A stretch of DNA of 34,435 bases from Promethearchaeota archaeon (GCA_016839585.1 JAEOTZ010000013.1:1-34435); one strand, 5' to 3'. Positions 1-7,891 are shown, numbered from the stretch's first letter. A program made the numbers and translations. The notes: a model not told the origin generated them from the sequence alone.

Positions 1-63
1 AGGCATACCTTAGATCTGTTATCTAGTGAAATCTCTTTGGAGGAGATTATTAAATATTGTTGA
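1..63 (+). CDS. C-terminal tail of an upstream gene (partial)
   Basis: Reading frame 1 is open from the window edge to a TGA at 61-63 and encodes about 20 residues ending in an acidic helix-like tail. Its 5' part lies outside the window, so the product cannot be named. Because the next two genes are a 2-hydroxyacyl-CoA-dehydratase-type pair, a further subunit of that system is possible, but nothing in the tail shows this. Confidence 0.35.
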   Translation, partial: RHTLDLLSSEISLEEIIKYC

Positions 64-132
64 AATTTTTATTAAAAGTATCATACGATTGATAATCTGT
101 TTATAATGGGTAAATTTTTATTTTAGAATGAG

Positions 133-162
133 TTATTTGATTTCATAGTTTTGATCAAATAA
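133..162. promoter_or_regulatory. 9-bp perfect inverted repeat upstream of the DUF2229 gene
   Basis: TTATTTGAT at 133-141 is matched by its exact reverse complement ATCAAATAA at 154-162, with a 12-base spacer. It ends 29 bases before the ATG at 192, in the leader of the four-gene cluster. The arms are AT-rich and no T-run follows, so an operator for a dimeric repressor is more likely than a terminator. Function is inferred only from symmetry and position. Confidence 0.35.
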
Positions 163-191
163 TTGACTAGGTAAAATTTCTTAGAATTAAG

Positions 192-1382
192 ATGTTAATT
201 TCCTTCCCGAACATGGGTCCTAATTGGGTGGCTTTTAAAACTTTGTTCACAACCTTAGATCCATCAATTCAAGTTGTATTACCAGATCCTACTAATCGCG
301 AGGCAATTAAAATTGGTGTAAAATACAGTCCAGAGTTTGTATGTTTCCCATTTAAGGCAACTCTTGGTGATTTTGTGAATGCAATTAAAAAAGGTGCGGA
401 TACTTTAGTAATGGCAATTGATTGTGGCCCTTGTCGTTTCGGATTTTATCATGCTGTCCAAGAGCGCCTTTTACATGATATGGGCTATAAAAATGTGCGA
501 ATAATCCCCCTTGACCAGGCAGATCTCTTGGAATTTCACTGGGTCAAAACTCTCCAAGAAGTTAGCGGTATAAGTGGTCTTTTTTCATATCCTAGGTATT
601 TAAAAGCAGTGATTTTTTTCTTAAAAAAAGCTAAGCTCTTACATGATATTCAGACTGCCGAAGGGTTATTCCGCGCATATGAACGAAATCAAGGAGATAC
701 TACCTTTGTATTGAATAACTTATTAAATAAACTTGATCAAGCTAATACTCTTAAAGAATTACGTAATTTTAAAAATGTCATTAAAGAAGACTTTAATTCA
801 ATTGATGTTGACAAAACAAGAACTCCTTTACGGGTTGCAATATTTGGTGAAATTCATATTAGTTTAGAGCCATATGTTAATGTGGATATTCGTAGAAAAT
901 TTGGTGAATTAGGAGTTGAAGTTCATCAAAATTTAAGCCTTAAAGATTGGGTTTATCATAAATTTCACCTTAATTTTCATCGTAAGTGGCTTGAACATTT
1001 AGCACATCCATACATACCAATGGACATTGGAGGAGAATGCCTGTGGGTAATCGGTGAATATATAGATAGAGCCCAAAATGGTTTCTCAGGCTCATGTCAC
1101 ATATACCCCTTTACCTGTATGCCTGAAGTGACTGCTAGGACAATTATAACTAATAAATTAAAAAAAATATACGATCTTCCTATAATATTTTTCTCTTTTG
1201 ACGAACAAACTGGAATTGAAGGAATGAGGACGAGATTAGAAGCTTTTGTAGACCTAATGAATTCAAGACGCAACTATAAATTAAAAACTGAAAAAATTTC
1301 ACTTGAAAAAGAAAAAAAGAGTTTTTATGAATCATATGGATCACATTTTTTTCATGAATGTGTTGAATTATTACTAACATAA
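192..1382 (+). CDS. DUF2229 / 2-hydroxyacyl-CoA dehydratase-type protein
   Basis: This 396-residue protein resembles the COG3581/DUF2229 group of 2-hydroxyacyl-CoA dehydratase D-component relatives, which usually sits next to or is fused to a CoA-enzyme activase. Conserved-looking cysteines lie in FVCFPFK (C51), DCGPC (C78, C81), GECLW (C283) and the pair C302/C309; these could hold an Fe-S cluster. The activase starts 15 bases downstream, so the two are almost certainly co-transcribed and probably partners. By analogy with the dehydratases and double-cubane-cluster proteins, it would accept electrons from the activase at very low potential. The substrate is unknown, and no canonical HgdA/HgdB dehydratase subunit is present here. 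Confidence 0.75.
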   Translation: MLISFPNMGPNWVAFKTLFTTLDPSIQVVLPDPTNREAIKIGVKYSPEFVCFPFKATLGDFVNAIKKGADTLVMAIDCGPCRFGFYHAVQERLLHDMGYKNVRIIPLDQADLLEFHWVKTLQEVSGISGLFSYPRYLKAVIFFLKKAKLLHDIQTAEGLFRAYERNQGDTTFVLNNLLNKLDQANTLKELRNFKNVIKEDFNSIDVDKTRTPLRVAIFGEIHISLEPYVNVDIRRKFGELGVEVHQNLSLKDWVYHKFHLNFHRKWLEHLAHPYIPMDIGGECLWVIGEYIDRAQNGFSGSCHIYPFTCMPEVTARTIITNKLKKIYDLPIIFFSFDEQTGIEGMRTRLEAFVDLMNSRRNYKLKTEKISLEKEKKSFYESYGSHFFHECVELLLT

Positions 1383-1397
1383 TAAAATTGTGATTGG

Positions 1398-2429
1398 ATG
1401 GTACAAGTTTCAGAAGCAGACAAGGTCGTTAGTGGCGATAAAAAGCGGGATGCTTTTCTTGGAATTGATATTGGGAGTGTAACATGTAAATTTGTTTTGA
1501 TGGACACAGACGGGAATGTTCTATCTTCTGTTTTCTTACGTAATCGGGGTTCTCCGATAGAATCAGCCAAAGCTGGGATGTCAAAACTAAGAGAAAATAT
1601 TGAACAGAGTGATGAATTACAAGAGTATGCAATACGTAGTTGTGGAACGACAGGTTCGGCAAGATATTTAACTAAAGCGGTAATTGGAGGAGATCTTGCT
1701 AAAACAGAAATTATTGCCCATGCTGTAGCAACCCAATCTATAATTCCAGATGTCAAGACTATTTTAGAAATCGGGGGACAAGACTCAAAAATAATAATTC
1801 TTCGAGATGGTATTATTATCGATTTTGCAATGAATTCTGTATGTGCTGCGGGAACAGGCTCATTCCTTGATCATCAAGCTGCGAGACTTGGAATCCCAAT
1901 CGAAGATTTTGGTGATTATGCGGTAAAATCTAAAAATCCAGTAAGTATTGCAGGAAGATGTACTGTATTTGCCGAATCTGATATGATCCATAAGCAGAAT
2001 GCGGGTTATTCAAAAGAAGATATCATTGCTGGGCTCTGTGATTCGTTGGTAAGAAATTATATGAATAATTTATCCAAAGGGAAGGAATTAGAGGAACCTA
2101 TTGCATTTCAAGGAGGAGTCTCTTATAATAAAGGAATTATTCAAGCATTTGAAAGGCATTTAGGTTGTAAGATTATTGTGCCTAAATATAATGTATTAAT
2201 GGGAGCTTTAGGAATGGCTATTCTCGTAAGAGATTATTATATAGAATATCCAACAAAAACACTCTTCCGAGGGCTCCAGGTTGCTGAAATTGAATTTACA
2301 ACAAGTGCATTCAACTGTGGTGATTGTCCAAACAATTGTGAGATTATACAAGTAAAAATGCCCGAATTTGGGAATAAGATAATAGCACGCTGGGGCAGTA
2401 GATGCGGAAAATGGGACCAACTAACTTAG
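1398..2429 (+). CDS. CoA-substrate-specific enzyme activase (HgdC/BadF/BcrA-type ATPase)
   Basis: This is an ASKHA-fold ATPase of the BadF/BadG/BcrA/BcrD family. The phosphate-1 loop FLGIDIGSVTCK lies near residues 20-31. The two cysteines that hold a dimer-bridging [4Fe-4S] cluster in HgdC are visible as CAAGTGSF (C149) and GRCTVFAES (C188); their spacing of 39 residues equals that of HgdC. Family members use ATP hydrolysis to push an electron to a partner at very low potential. The C-terminus carries extra cysteines (CGDCPNNC and SRCGKW), about 70 residues beyond the ATPase core, possibly a second metal site. It lies between the DUF2229 gene (15 bases) and a small gene (17 bases), so an operon is likely. 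Confidence 0.88.
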   Translation: MVQVSEADKVVSGDKKRDAFLGIDIGSVTCKFVLMDTDGNVLSSVFLRNRGSPIESAKAGMSKLRENIEQSDELQEYAIRSCGTTGSARYLTKAVIGGDLAKTEIIAHAVATQSIIPDVKTILEIGGQDSKIIILRDGIIIDFAMNSVCAAGTGSFLDHQAARLGIPIEDFGDYAVKSKNPVSIAGRCTVFAESDMIHKQNAGYSKEDIIAGLCDSLVRNYMNNLSKGKELEEPIAFQGGVSYNKGIIQAFERHLGCKIIVPKYNVLMGALGMAILVRDYYIEYPTKTLFRGLQVAEIEFTTSAFNCGDCPNNCEIIQVKMPEFGNKIIARWGSRCGKWDQLT

Positions 2430-2446
2430 AAGGTGTATAAAGGAAA

Positions 2447-2641
2447 ATGGCAGAATTTTTAAAACAAATAAAAGAGTTGGGTGAAGAGGTTTTTGAGACT
2501 CTACAACATAAGACGAAATTATCGACAATTTTTGATATATTTTTAGAAAAGATTATTCCTACATTTGTATCCGAAAAGGATTTAAAAGAGTATTATGAAA
2601 AAAGAATGGAAGAGGTTGATGATTTTATAGATAAATTATAA
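2447..2641 (+). CDS. Small helical protein of the activase operon
   Basis: A 64-residue charged protein, predicted mostly helical, without cysteines or membrane segments. It starts at an ATG behind an AAAGG-like ribosome binding site. Gaps of 17 bases on both sides place it firmly inside the operon between the activase and the PlsC-like gene, which is the main reason to believe it is real. I recognise no family. A small adaptor or regulatory subunit of the neighbouring enzymes would fit, but that is inference. Confidence 0.6.
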   Translation: MAEFLKQIKELGEEVFETLQHKTKLSTIFDIFLEKIIPTFVSEKDLKEYYEKRMEEVDDFIDKL

Positions 2642-2658
2642 TAAGAGGTATGTAAAAA

Positions 2659-3351
2659 ATGGAAGAAAATACACCAGTTTCAGAAGAAAAGGATAAGTTA
2701 GACACAAAAACACTTGCGACCGATGCCTTTTATGCAGCGGTTAAAGGTATTGGGGGATTATTCTTAAAAGCTTTTACAAACTTAACTATTGAAGGGGATG
2801 AGAATATTCCTATAAGGGGAAAGGCGATATTAACTACGGTTAGTAAGAATATTATGCGCGATATGCTTGTTATAAGTCAATTAAGTGGAAGAAAAATTCA
2901 TTTTATGTTAGATCCGAAATTAATGAAACATCAAATTGCTGGACCAGCTCTTAAAGCACTTGGAATGATCAGAGGTACTGAAAGTAAAGAAGATACGGAA
3001 CCTATAGACAAGGTTTTTGAAATTCTTAATGAAAAAGGTGATCTTGTAGCGATGACACCTGAGGCTAAATTGGATCGTGAAATCCAAATAAAATCTATGG
3101 CAGCAATAATTAAATTCGCTGTAGTAGGGGAAGCACCAATAATTCCGGTTGCGATTTTTACTGAAAAAACTAAGATTCTAAATTTGTTCACAGGAGATGG
3201 CTTAAAAGTAAAGGTTGGAACACCATTAAAAGTAGAGAAAAGATTAACTCGTGAAAAGTATCGTCCAGAAAGATATGAATTAGCAGAAGATATTATTAAT
3301 ATTATTGAGTCCCTTGTAGAACATCCTGAAATTGAAGAAAATGAAAATTAA
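2659..3351 (+). CDS. PlsC-like acyltransferase with degenerate active site
   Basis: The 230-residue protein has the PlsC/LPLAT layout (1-acyl-glycerol-3-phosphate acyltransferases). After a roughly 40-residue leader, the HX4D motif position reads SKNIMRD, so the catalytic His is replaced by Lys63 while Asp68 is kept. The substrate-binding EG motif reads TPEAKLD (Glu135, Gly replaced by Ala), and the block-IV motif APIIPVAIF is well preserved. The fold is therefore recognisable but classical acyl transfer is doubtful. It could bind acyl or polyprenyl chains, or phosphate head groups, without catalysis, or use another chemistry. It is the last gene of the activase operon. Archaeal ether lipids normally do not need PlsC. 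Confidence 0.72.
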   Translation: MEENTPVSEEKDKLDTKTLATDAFYAAVKGIGGLFLKAFTNLTIEGDENIPIRGKAILTTVSKNIMRDMLVISQLSGRKIHFMLDPKLMKHQIAGPALKALGMIRGTESKEDTEPIDKVFEILNEKGDLVAMTPEAKLDREIQIKSMAAIIKFAVVGEAPIIPVAIFTEKTKILNLFTGDGLKVKVGTPLKVEKRLTREKYRPERYELAEDIINIIESLVEHPEIEENEN

Positions 3352-3372
3352 AAATTTTAATTTTTTTTAATA
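3352..3372 (+). terminator. T-rich terminator after the activase/PlsC-like operon
   Basis: Immediately after the stop at 3351 the plus strand shows two T-runs ending in T8 at 3361-3368, as expected of archaeal oligo-T termination. A convergent gene ends at 3377. Confidence 0.45.
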
Positions 3373-3376
3373 TTTA

Positions 3377-4006
3377 TTATTTGCTCCAGTGAATGTAAAT
3401 CCACCATTGGAATTTTTTTTCTTTGTATATACCATCACATGTAGCAGCAAGTTCAAATCCATTGTATTCATGCCAAAAAGCCGAAGCTTTGTTAGCAAGA
3501 GGAACTTCTACTATAAACGCAACAATTGGAACTTCTGTATTTGTTAAAATTTGATTCAGGATAGCTGTTCCAACTCCTTTACGCTGGTAATCTGGTAATA
3601 TACTGATTTGGTCTAAATATGCGAATTTCTTTTCCTTTTTAGTGAGGAGTTCTTCTATATTTTTATCATTAGTATATAAATTATCTAAAGTTGTGCGGAA
3701 ATTCGCGATATTATATTTATTTTTATGAACGCTAGCAAATCCAATGATATCTCCATTTGTATTTTTTGCTACATAAATATCACAGTTTGGATCTTCAATA
3801 AGTTCCTTATAATACTTTATATCTACTTCTTTTCTTAAAAATCCACGATTTTCTAAATATTTTCTCTGTTTATTAGAGATCTTATCGAAATCATGTATTT
3901 CAATTAGATTTTCCTTAAGTGCATTATAAACACCTAAAGCATCCTTTGATTTAGCAATTTCAACTAATACTTCAATTTTCTGCGATTCTACATTTTTATC
4001 AACCAT
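3377..4006 (-). CDS. GNAT-family N-acetyltransferase
   Basis: The 209-residue protein has a C-terminal GNAT fold. The acetyl-CoA pyrophosphate-binding motif A is clear as DYQRKGVGTAI (Q/R-x-x-G-x-G/A), preceded by the usual strand ending in DQISILP. Motif B-like helix residues follow around the FWHEYNGFELAA stretch, where the typical Phe-Tyr/Asn-Gly-Phe signature ends the domain. The first 60 or so residues are helical and charged and do not belong to the GNAT core. The acceptor (protein, amino acid or small amine) cannot be told from sequence. It runs convergent to the PlsC-like gene and divergent from the following membrane protein. Confidence 0.85.
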   Translation of the reverse strand: MVDKNVESQKIEVLVEIAKSKDALGVYNALKENLIEIHDFDKISNKQRKYLENRGFLRKEVDIKYYKELIEDPNCDIYVAKNTNGDIIGFASVHKNKYNIANFRTTLDNLYTNDKNIEELLTKKEKKFAYLDQISILPDYQRKGVGTAILNQILTNTEVPIVAFIVEVPLANKASAFWHEYNGFELAATCDGIYKEKKFQWWIYIHWSK

Positions 4007-4190
4007 TTAAATCACTCATATATTTTTGAGATGTCAATGACTCTTAGAGCAATCGTATAATAGTCATAATACAAAGAATGATTTTTATATGTTTTTTTTT
4101 CTTACAAAAAGTTAAAATTCCAATAAGAAAAGTAGAATATTTTAAATTTATGTTATGATTAGAATTAGATAAAACATATTTTGAAGAAAA

Positions 4191-5588
4191 ATGTCATTTA
4201 CTACTGAACAAGAATATACATTCAAAGTTACTCTCGTGTTCTGGAAGTTTTATGAGTTAGGGTTTTATTTTGGTTTACCTGATGTAAGGAAGTTTCTAGA
4301 AAAAGAGAATTCTCTAAAAATATATAAGGATTATCATTGTGCGATTAAAAATAGAGAAACAGGATTTAAATATCATCAACCCTTAAAATGGATTTCAAGT
4401 CAATCACATTTATACGCTCCTGTGTGTTTTAAAATTGGTTCTGACAGATTTTCATGTGCAACAACTCCAAATGTTGTAGGAAAAATAAGATTAGAAGGAC
4501 ATATACATTATGGTTCAGTACTAGTAATTCATTGTGAGCTAATTTTTGAAAATTTTCATAAAATCGAGGAATTTATTGAGATTTCTCAACCAGAAAATTT
4601 AATTCTTCAAAGTACAGGACGTCCAATTACAGAAAGATTTATTGAAATCAGGGATAATGTTATAGGATTATTAAAACAAGGAAGCTTCCCTGAAAAACCA
4701 AAATTGGAATCCGTTTTGGAACCTTGGCACCATACATGGATTATATGGAATGCTAAACCAGATTTTAATAGAGCTGATTATAGATTTACTGGTAAAGAAA
4801 TTGGTAAAAATGCTAGATATTCTATAGGTCTTACTTTAAGAACTGATAAATATCGTGAATTGGATCCAATAGCTTACAGAGACCAAATTAATTTAAAGAA
4901 CTTATCTCCTTATAAAGATGAGTTTGTAATGATAACTCATGCTGGCAACGTGGTAATACCTGGTCCTGGTCTTTTGGATCCTAATTCCATGAAGAATTTA
5001 TTAATTGATACGGTATTTGCTCCAGAAGTTGGTAATGTACAAAGGTTTTTAATACTAATGCATATGGAAAACATTCTTACTGTTGCTGAAAGATTTGATA
5101 AAGTTATTTCAGAAACTAGAGCATTGGAAGAACAACTAACTTTGAGGGTAAAAATTGAAAGGCTAGAATCCCTTGAGTCAGAATTAAATCGAATTATTCT
5201 TGAGTTAAATAAAGATATTATCATATCAAAAATTACCCGTTTGTTATTTACAAGTACATTTAAAACCAGTATGTTTAATGAAATGATTGATAAATTAGAT
5301 GGTTTCACATTTTCAAAACAAACTGATGATGTAATAGCAAGAATTAGGAAATCATTAAATAGAGAAAGGAGTACTTTAAATACTAAATCTTCAGCAATAG
5401 AAAATAAATTTTTAGCAATCCTTAATTATCTTGCTCTATTTGAATTAGCAACTTTGGTGATCTCATTAGCTTTAGGTGATATCTTCCGAGAAGATATTCC
5501 TGGTATTGGCATAATTCAGATTGTTGTAGCATTATCTATAGTTATAATAGCAATTATATTATTAAGAATGCAAGAGAAGAAGTTATAG
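4191..5588 (+). CDS. Unknown protein with coiled coil and two C-terminal TM helices
   Basis: I recognise no family in this 465-residue protein. The first 290 or so residues look like a mixed alpha/beta soluble domain with many aromatic residues (for example HLYAPVCFKIG and EPWHHTWIIWNAKPD). Residues from about 300 to 400 are rich in Glu, Leu and Lys in a heptad-like pattern, suggesting a coiled coil. Two hydrophobic helices follow near 408-425 and 437-458, with a short basic tail. This layout (large soluble head, stalk, C-terminal hairpin) resembles CorA- or tail-anchored-type designs, but no CorA GMN motif is present. It stands alone between divergent and codirectional neighbours with gaps of 184 and 63 bases. 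Confidence 0.7.
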   Translation: MSFTTEQEYTFKVTLVFWKFYELGFYFGLPDVRKFLEKENSLKIYKDYHCAIKNRETGFKYHQPLKWISSQSHLYAPVCFKIGSDRFSCATTPNVVGKIRLEGHIHYGSVLVIHCELIFENFHKIEEFIEISQPENLILQSTGRPITERFIEIRDNVIGLLKQGSFPEKPKLESVLEPWHHTWIIWNAKPDFNRADYRFTGKEIGKNARYSIGLTLRTDKYRELDPIAYRDQINLKNLSPYKDEFVMITHAGNVVIPGPGLLDPNSMKNLLIDTVFAPEVGNVQRFLILMHMENILTVAERFDKVISETRALEEQLTLRVKIERLESLESELNRIILELNKDIIISKITRLLFTSTFKTSMFNEMIDKLDGFTFSKQTDDVIARIRKSLNRERSTLNTKSSAIENKFLAILNYLALFELATLVISLALGDIFREDIPGIGIIQIVVALSIVIIAIILLRMQEKKL

Positions 5589-5651
5589 TAACTAAATGAG
5601 TTCCCTTTTTTTAATTCAAGTAAAATTATAATAAATAAAAATGGATTAATA

Positions 5652-6800
5652 ATGGTTGATTATATTAAAATAGCAGGAAATCCTGCTGAAAGAGGTTTCC
5701 AACAGGGAGAACAATTGAAGGATAAGATTCATAATATGTTTGATGTTGTCTTTCATTCAAAAATGTTTTCGGAAGTGACCTCTAAATTAATACCACTCTC
5801 AATAATTAAACTTGCGTTAGGTATTATGGGTAAAAAAAACATAAAGAAGCCCTTACAACAACATCTACCAAATCAGTATAATAAAATGATAGCTCTAAGT
5901 AAAGGTGCTAACATAAAAGGAAGTATCATTTATGGAAGTCATTTTATAGAAGTAATGTCAGGAAACCCAAAATCTCTTTACAAAAATCCTCCAGTTCAGG
6001 CATGTTCAATGATTTTCGCACTTCCTGAAGCTACTTCAGATAATTCAATGATCTTTGGGCGTAATTATGATTTTCCTAATGTCCTCCAACCTTTCCAGGT
6101 AATTCGCGAAGAAGTTCCTGATAATGGTTATAAAAATATAAATTTCACCCAATATCCTCTTACAGGTTGTCATATGGGAATAAATGAGGAAGGCTTATCA
6201 ATTGGTTATAACTATGGTCGCTCCTGGAAAAAAGAACCACTTGATTTTAGGCTAAGAGGTGTTCCTGGTTCTTTCATTGTACAAGAAGTGTTAGAAACTT
6301 GTGCAACAACCCAAGAAGCGATTGATTTTATTACTAAATTCACTGCTCGTGCAAATGGATGTCATTATGGGCTTATGGATGCTTCTGGAGACACTTGCGT
6401 TATAGAGACAACAAGTACTCGCTATGCCATTCGACGTCCAGAGGAGGGGATTTTAGCTCATACAAATCACTATCAAACTGAGGAACTCATTGATGCAAAT
6501 TTACCTGATTATGTACGCTTTAAAATGGATGATATGGATATTTCACCTATAGAATCTCCAATTAGACGTTATAAAAGAGAAATTGAGTTATTAACAGAAA
6601 AGAAGGGTCAAATTACTATGGATACAATTAAGATGATTTTAAGTGATCATGATAATAGAGAACCGGATGATTTTACAGTATGTACACATTCTTTTAGATT
6701 TGGTACACTTGGCTCTGTAATTATATTACCATTAAAAAAAGAATTCTGGGTTACCGATTATTATCCATGTAGTTCTGAATATGAAAAATTTATGTTATAA
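5652..6800 (+). CDS. Peptidase C45 / acyl-CoA:6-aminopenicillanate acyltransferase-type Ntn hydrolase
   Basis: The 382-residue protein belongs to the AAT/C45 family of N-terminal-nucleophile hydrolases. The probable nucleophile is Cys118 in VQACSMIFA, followed by the family hallmarks FGRNYDF and, later, NGCHYGLMDASGD and THSFRFGTLGS near the C-terminus. Family members cleave their own chain just before the cysteine, which would release a 117-residue propeptide, a size close to that of penicillin acyltransferase. Substrates in the family are amides such as bile salts, ceramides or penicillins; the archaeal substrate is unknown. No signal peptide is seen, so a cytosolic role is likely. A decayed copy of its 3' end lies at 8016-8157. 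Confidence 0.82.
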   Translation: MVDYIKIAGNPAERGFQQGEQLKDKIHNMFDVVFHSKMFSEVTSKLIPLSIIKLALGIMGKKNIKKPLQQHLPNQYNKMIALSKGANIKGSIIYGSHFIEVMSGNPKSLYKNPPVQACSMIFALPEATSDNSMIFGRNYDFPNVLQPFQVIREEVPDNGYKNINFTQYPLTGCHMGINEEGLSIGYNYGRSWKKEPLDFRLRGVPGSFIVQEVLETCATTQEAIDFITKFTARANGCHYGLMDASGDTCVIETTSTRYAIRRPEEGILAHTNHYQTEELIDANLPDYVRFKMDDMDISPIESPIRRYKREIELLTEKKGQITMDTIKMILSDHDNREPDDFTVCTHSFRFGTLGSVIILPLKKEFWVTDYYPCSSEYEKFML

Positions 6801-6833
6801 TTTTTATTATTTTTATTTAAAATTGCTAGTTTC

Positions 6834-6864
6834 GGTTCTCTTTTACTTTCAAGAACCTATTTTT
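6834..6864 (+). terminator. Hairpin plus T-run after the Ntn hydrolase gene
   Basis: GGTTCT at 6834-6839 pairs with AGAACC at 6852-6857 across a 12-base loop, and TATTTTT follows directly. This is the clearest stem-plus-U-tract in the window. It lies 34 bases after the stop of the hydrolase gene. An earlier T-rich stretch (6801-6817) may also serve. Confidence 0.4.
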
Positions 6865-6883
6865 AAAAACTTAATCAGTATTT

Positions 6884-7069
6884 CTAAAACTTGTTGAAAA
6901 ATTTAATAAATTCTAAAACATAATAATCTGTTCTTCTAACAGAAGATTTAATAAACATGACGATAATACAGAAGATAATAGTAAGTAAGAATATAGAAAA
7001 GAGAGGCTTAAATCCTACTACAATTAAAATTAAAAAAGGTCCAAAATGATATTTTTCTAAACATCTTAT
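6884..7069 (-). other. Open frame with TM helix, probable lost C-terminus of the GTPase
   Basis: In a frame shifted by one base relative to the GTPase gene, about 61 codons are open up to a TAG at 6884-6886. They encode a hydrophobic stretch containing LILIVVGF and FLLTIIFCIIVMFI, then a basic KSSVRR cluster and a hydrophilic tail. Removing one T from the coding-strand T6 run (plus-strand A6 at 7032-7037) would join it to the GTPase. The gain of a membrane helix followed by positive charges looks like a real C-terminus, though AT-rich DNA can give such stretches by chance. Confidence 0.35.
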
Positions 7070-7847
7070 TTACGCCTAGGTCATGTTTCAAAGAAATCTC
7101 CATAAATGATGATAAATTGTACTTTTTTCTAATTTTAATAGCTTCATGTTTCGATACTTCTCGACTTTTTAAATCTGCCTTATTTCCTACTAAGAAAATT
7201 GGTATATCTCCAGCACTTTCTCTTATCGTTTGAATATATTCGGATAAAGGCTTTAACGAATTTTTATTAGAAATATCATACATTACTATGGCACCATTAG
7301 ATCCATTACAATATAAGGGAAATAATGATACTTGATCTCCTAAAATCCAGAATTGAAAATTAATGAATTGCTCATCAATTACTACCATTTGTCGACCTAG
7401 TTCAACTCCCAACGTCCTTATATGATTACCATTAGATGCAAAACATTTTCTTGCTAAAAATTTTTTTCCGACGCCCTTATCTCCAATTACAATAATTTTA
7501 AATACTAATTCATCTCGAGAAGTGAAAATGAATTCTCCTTGTTCTATAGTCCTTTCAGTTGTGATTTCCTCAGGTGTAAGTATTACTTTTGGACGATGTC
7601 TCTTTTTTAGTCGAAATGTTAAAAACATTCCTTTTCTTTGAATTAAAAGCACAATAGCTACAATAATTAATATAATTCCAAAGATAATTCCAAAAACACC
7701 ATAAACAATTAATACTTCAAAATAGTATTCCTTAAGTGATAATCCAACATCCTCTTTCTGTTCCCAATAGCCAAATATTATAAATGCTGCAAGTAATATT
7801 AATGCTGACCCCAAACCCATTGATACTTCTTTTTTCTTCTTCTTCAT
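7008..7847 (-). CDS. Membrane-anchored degenerate Ras/Rab-like small GTPase
   Basis: The 279-residue protein begins with two membrane helices (about 11-27 and 44-70), then a basic linker and a Ras-fold domain from about 115. G1 reads GDKGVGKK (122-129): the Mg2+-binding Ser/Thr is Lys129. G3, normally WDTAGQ, reads WILGDQ (167-172), so the Asp is lost while the Gln is kept. G4 is perfect (GNKAD, 221-225) and G5 reads EISLK, like the Rab ETSAK. Guanine recognition thus looks intact but Mg2+ binding and hydrolysis do not, suggesting a pseudo-GTPase or nucleotide-bound switch on the membrane. The C-terminus after KMFRK is abrupt and may result from a frameshift. A short upstream ORF overlaps the start as ATGA, behind AGGAGG. 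Confidence 0.8.
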   Translation of the reverse strand: MKKKKKEVSMGLGSALILLAAFIIFGYWEQKEDVGLSLKEYYFEVLIVYGVFGIIFGIILIIVAIVLLIQRKGMFLTFRLKKRHRPKVILTPEEITTERTIEQGEFIFTSRDELVFKIIVIGDKGVGKKFLARKCFASNGNHIRTLGVELGRQMVVIDEQFINFQFWILGDQVSLFPLYCNGSNGAIVMYDISNKNSLKPLSEYIQTIRESAGDIPIFLVGNKADLKSREVSKHEAIKIRKKYNLSSFMEISLKHDLGVNKMFRKISFWTFFNFNCSRI

Positions 7848-7891
7848 GCTTCTAATCCTCCTGCTTCTAAACTTTTATTTTTCTTTCCCAT
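7844..7891 (-). CDS. 15-codon upstream ORF overlapping the GTPase start
   Basis: An ATG at 7889-7891 opens a 15-residue lysine- and glycine-containing peptide whose TGA overlaps the GTPase ATG as ATGA. The AGGAGG that serves the GTPase lies inside it. A GGAAGTGAG stretch precedes its own ATG. It may couple translation of the GTPase or be a leader peptide; it could also be chance. Confidence 0.3.
   Translation of the reverse strand: MGKKNKSLEAGGLEA

Noticed and set aside
3455-3466. TTCAAATCC resembling a tRNA T-loop
   Set aside because: It lies within the GNAT coding frame, with no surrounding cloverleaf or GC-rich stems.
7008-7022. CaaX-like end (CSRI) on the membrane GTPase, tempting to link with the ICMT-like gene at 32147
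   Set aside because: The end may come from a frameshift, Arg at an aliphatic position is unfavourable, and the protein is already anchored by two membrane helices.
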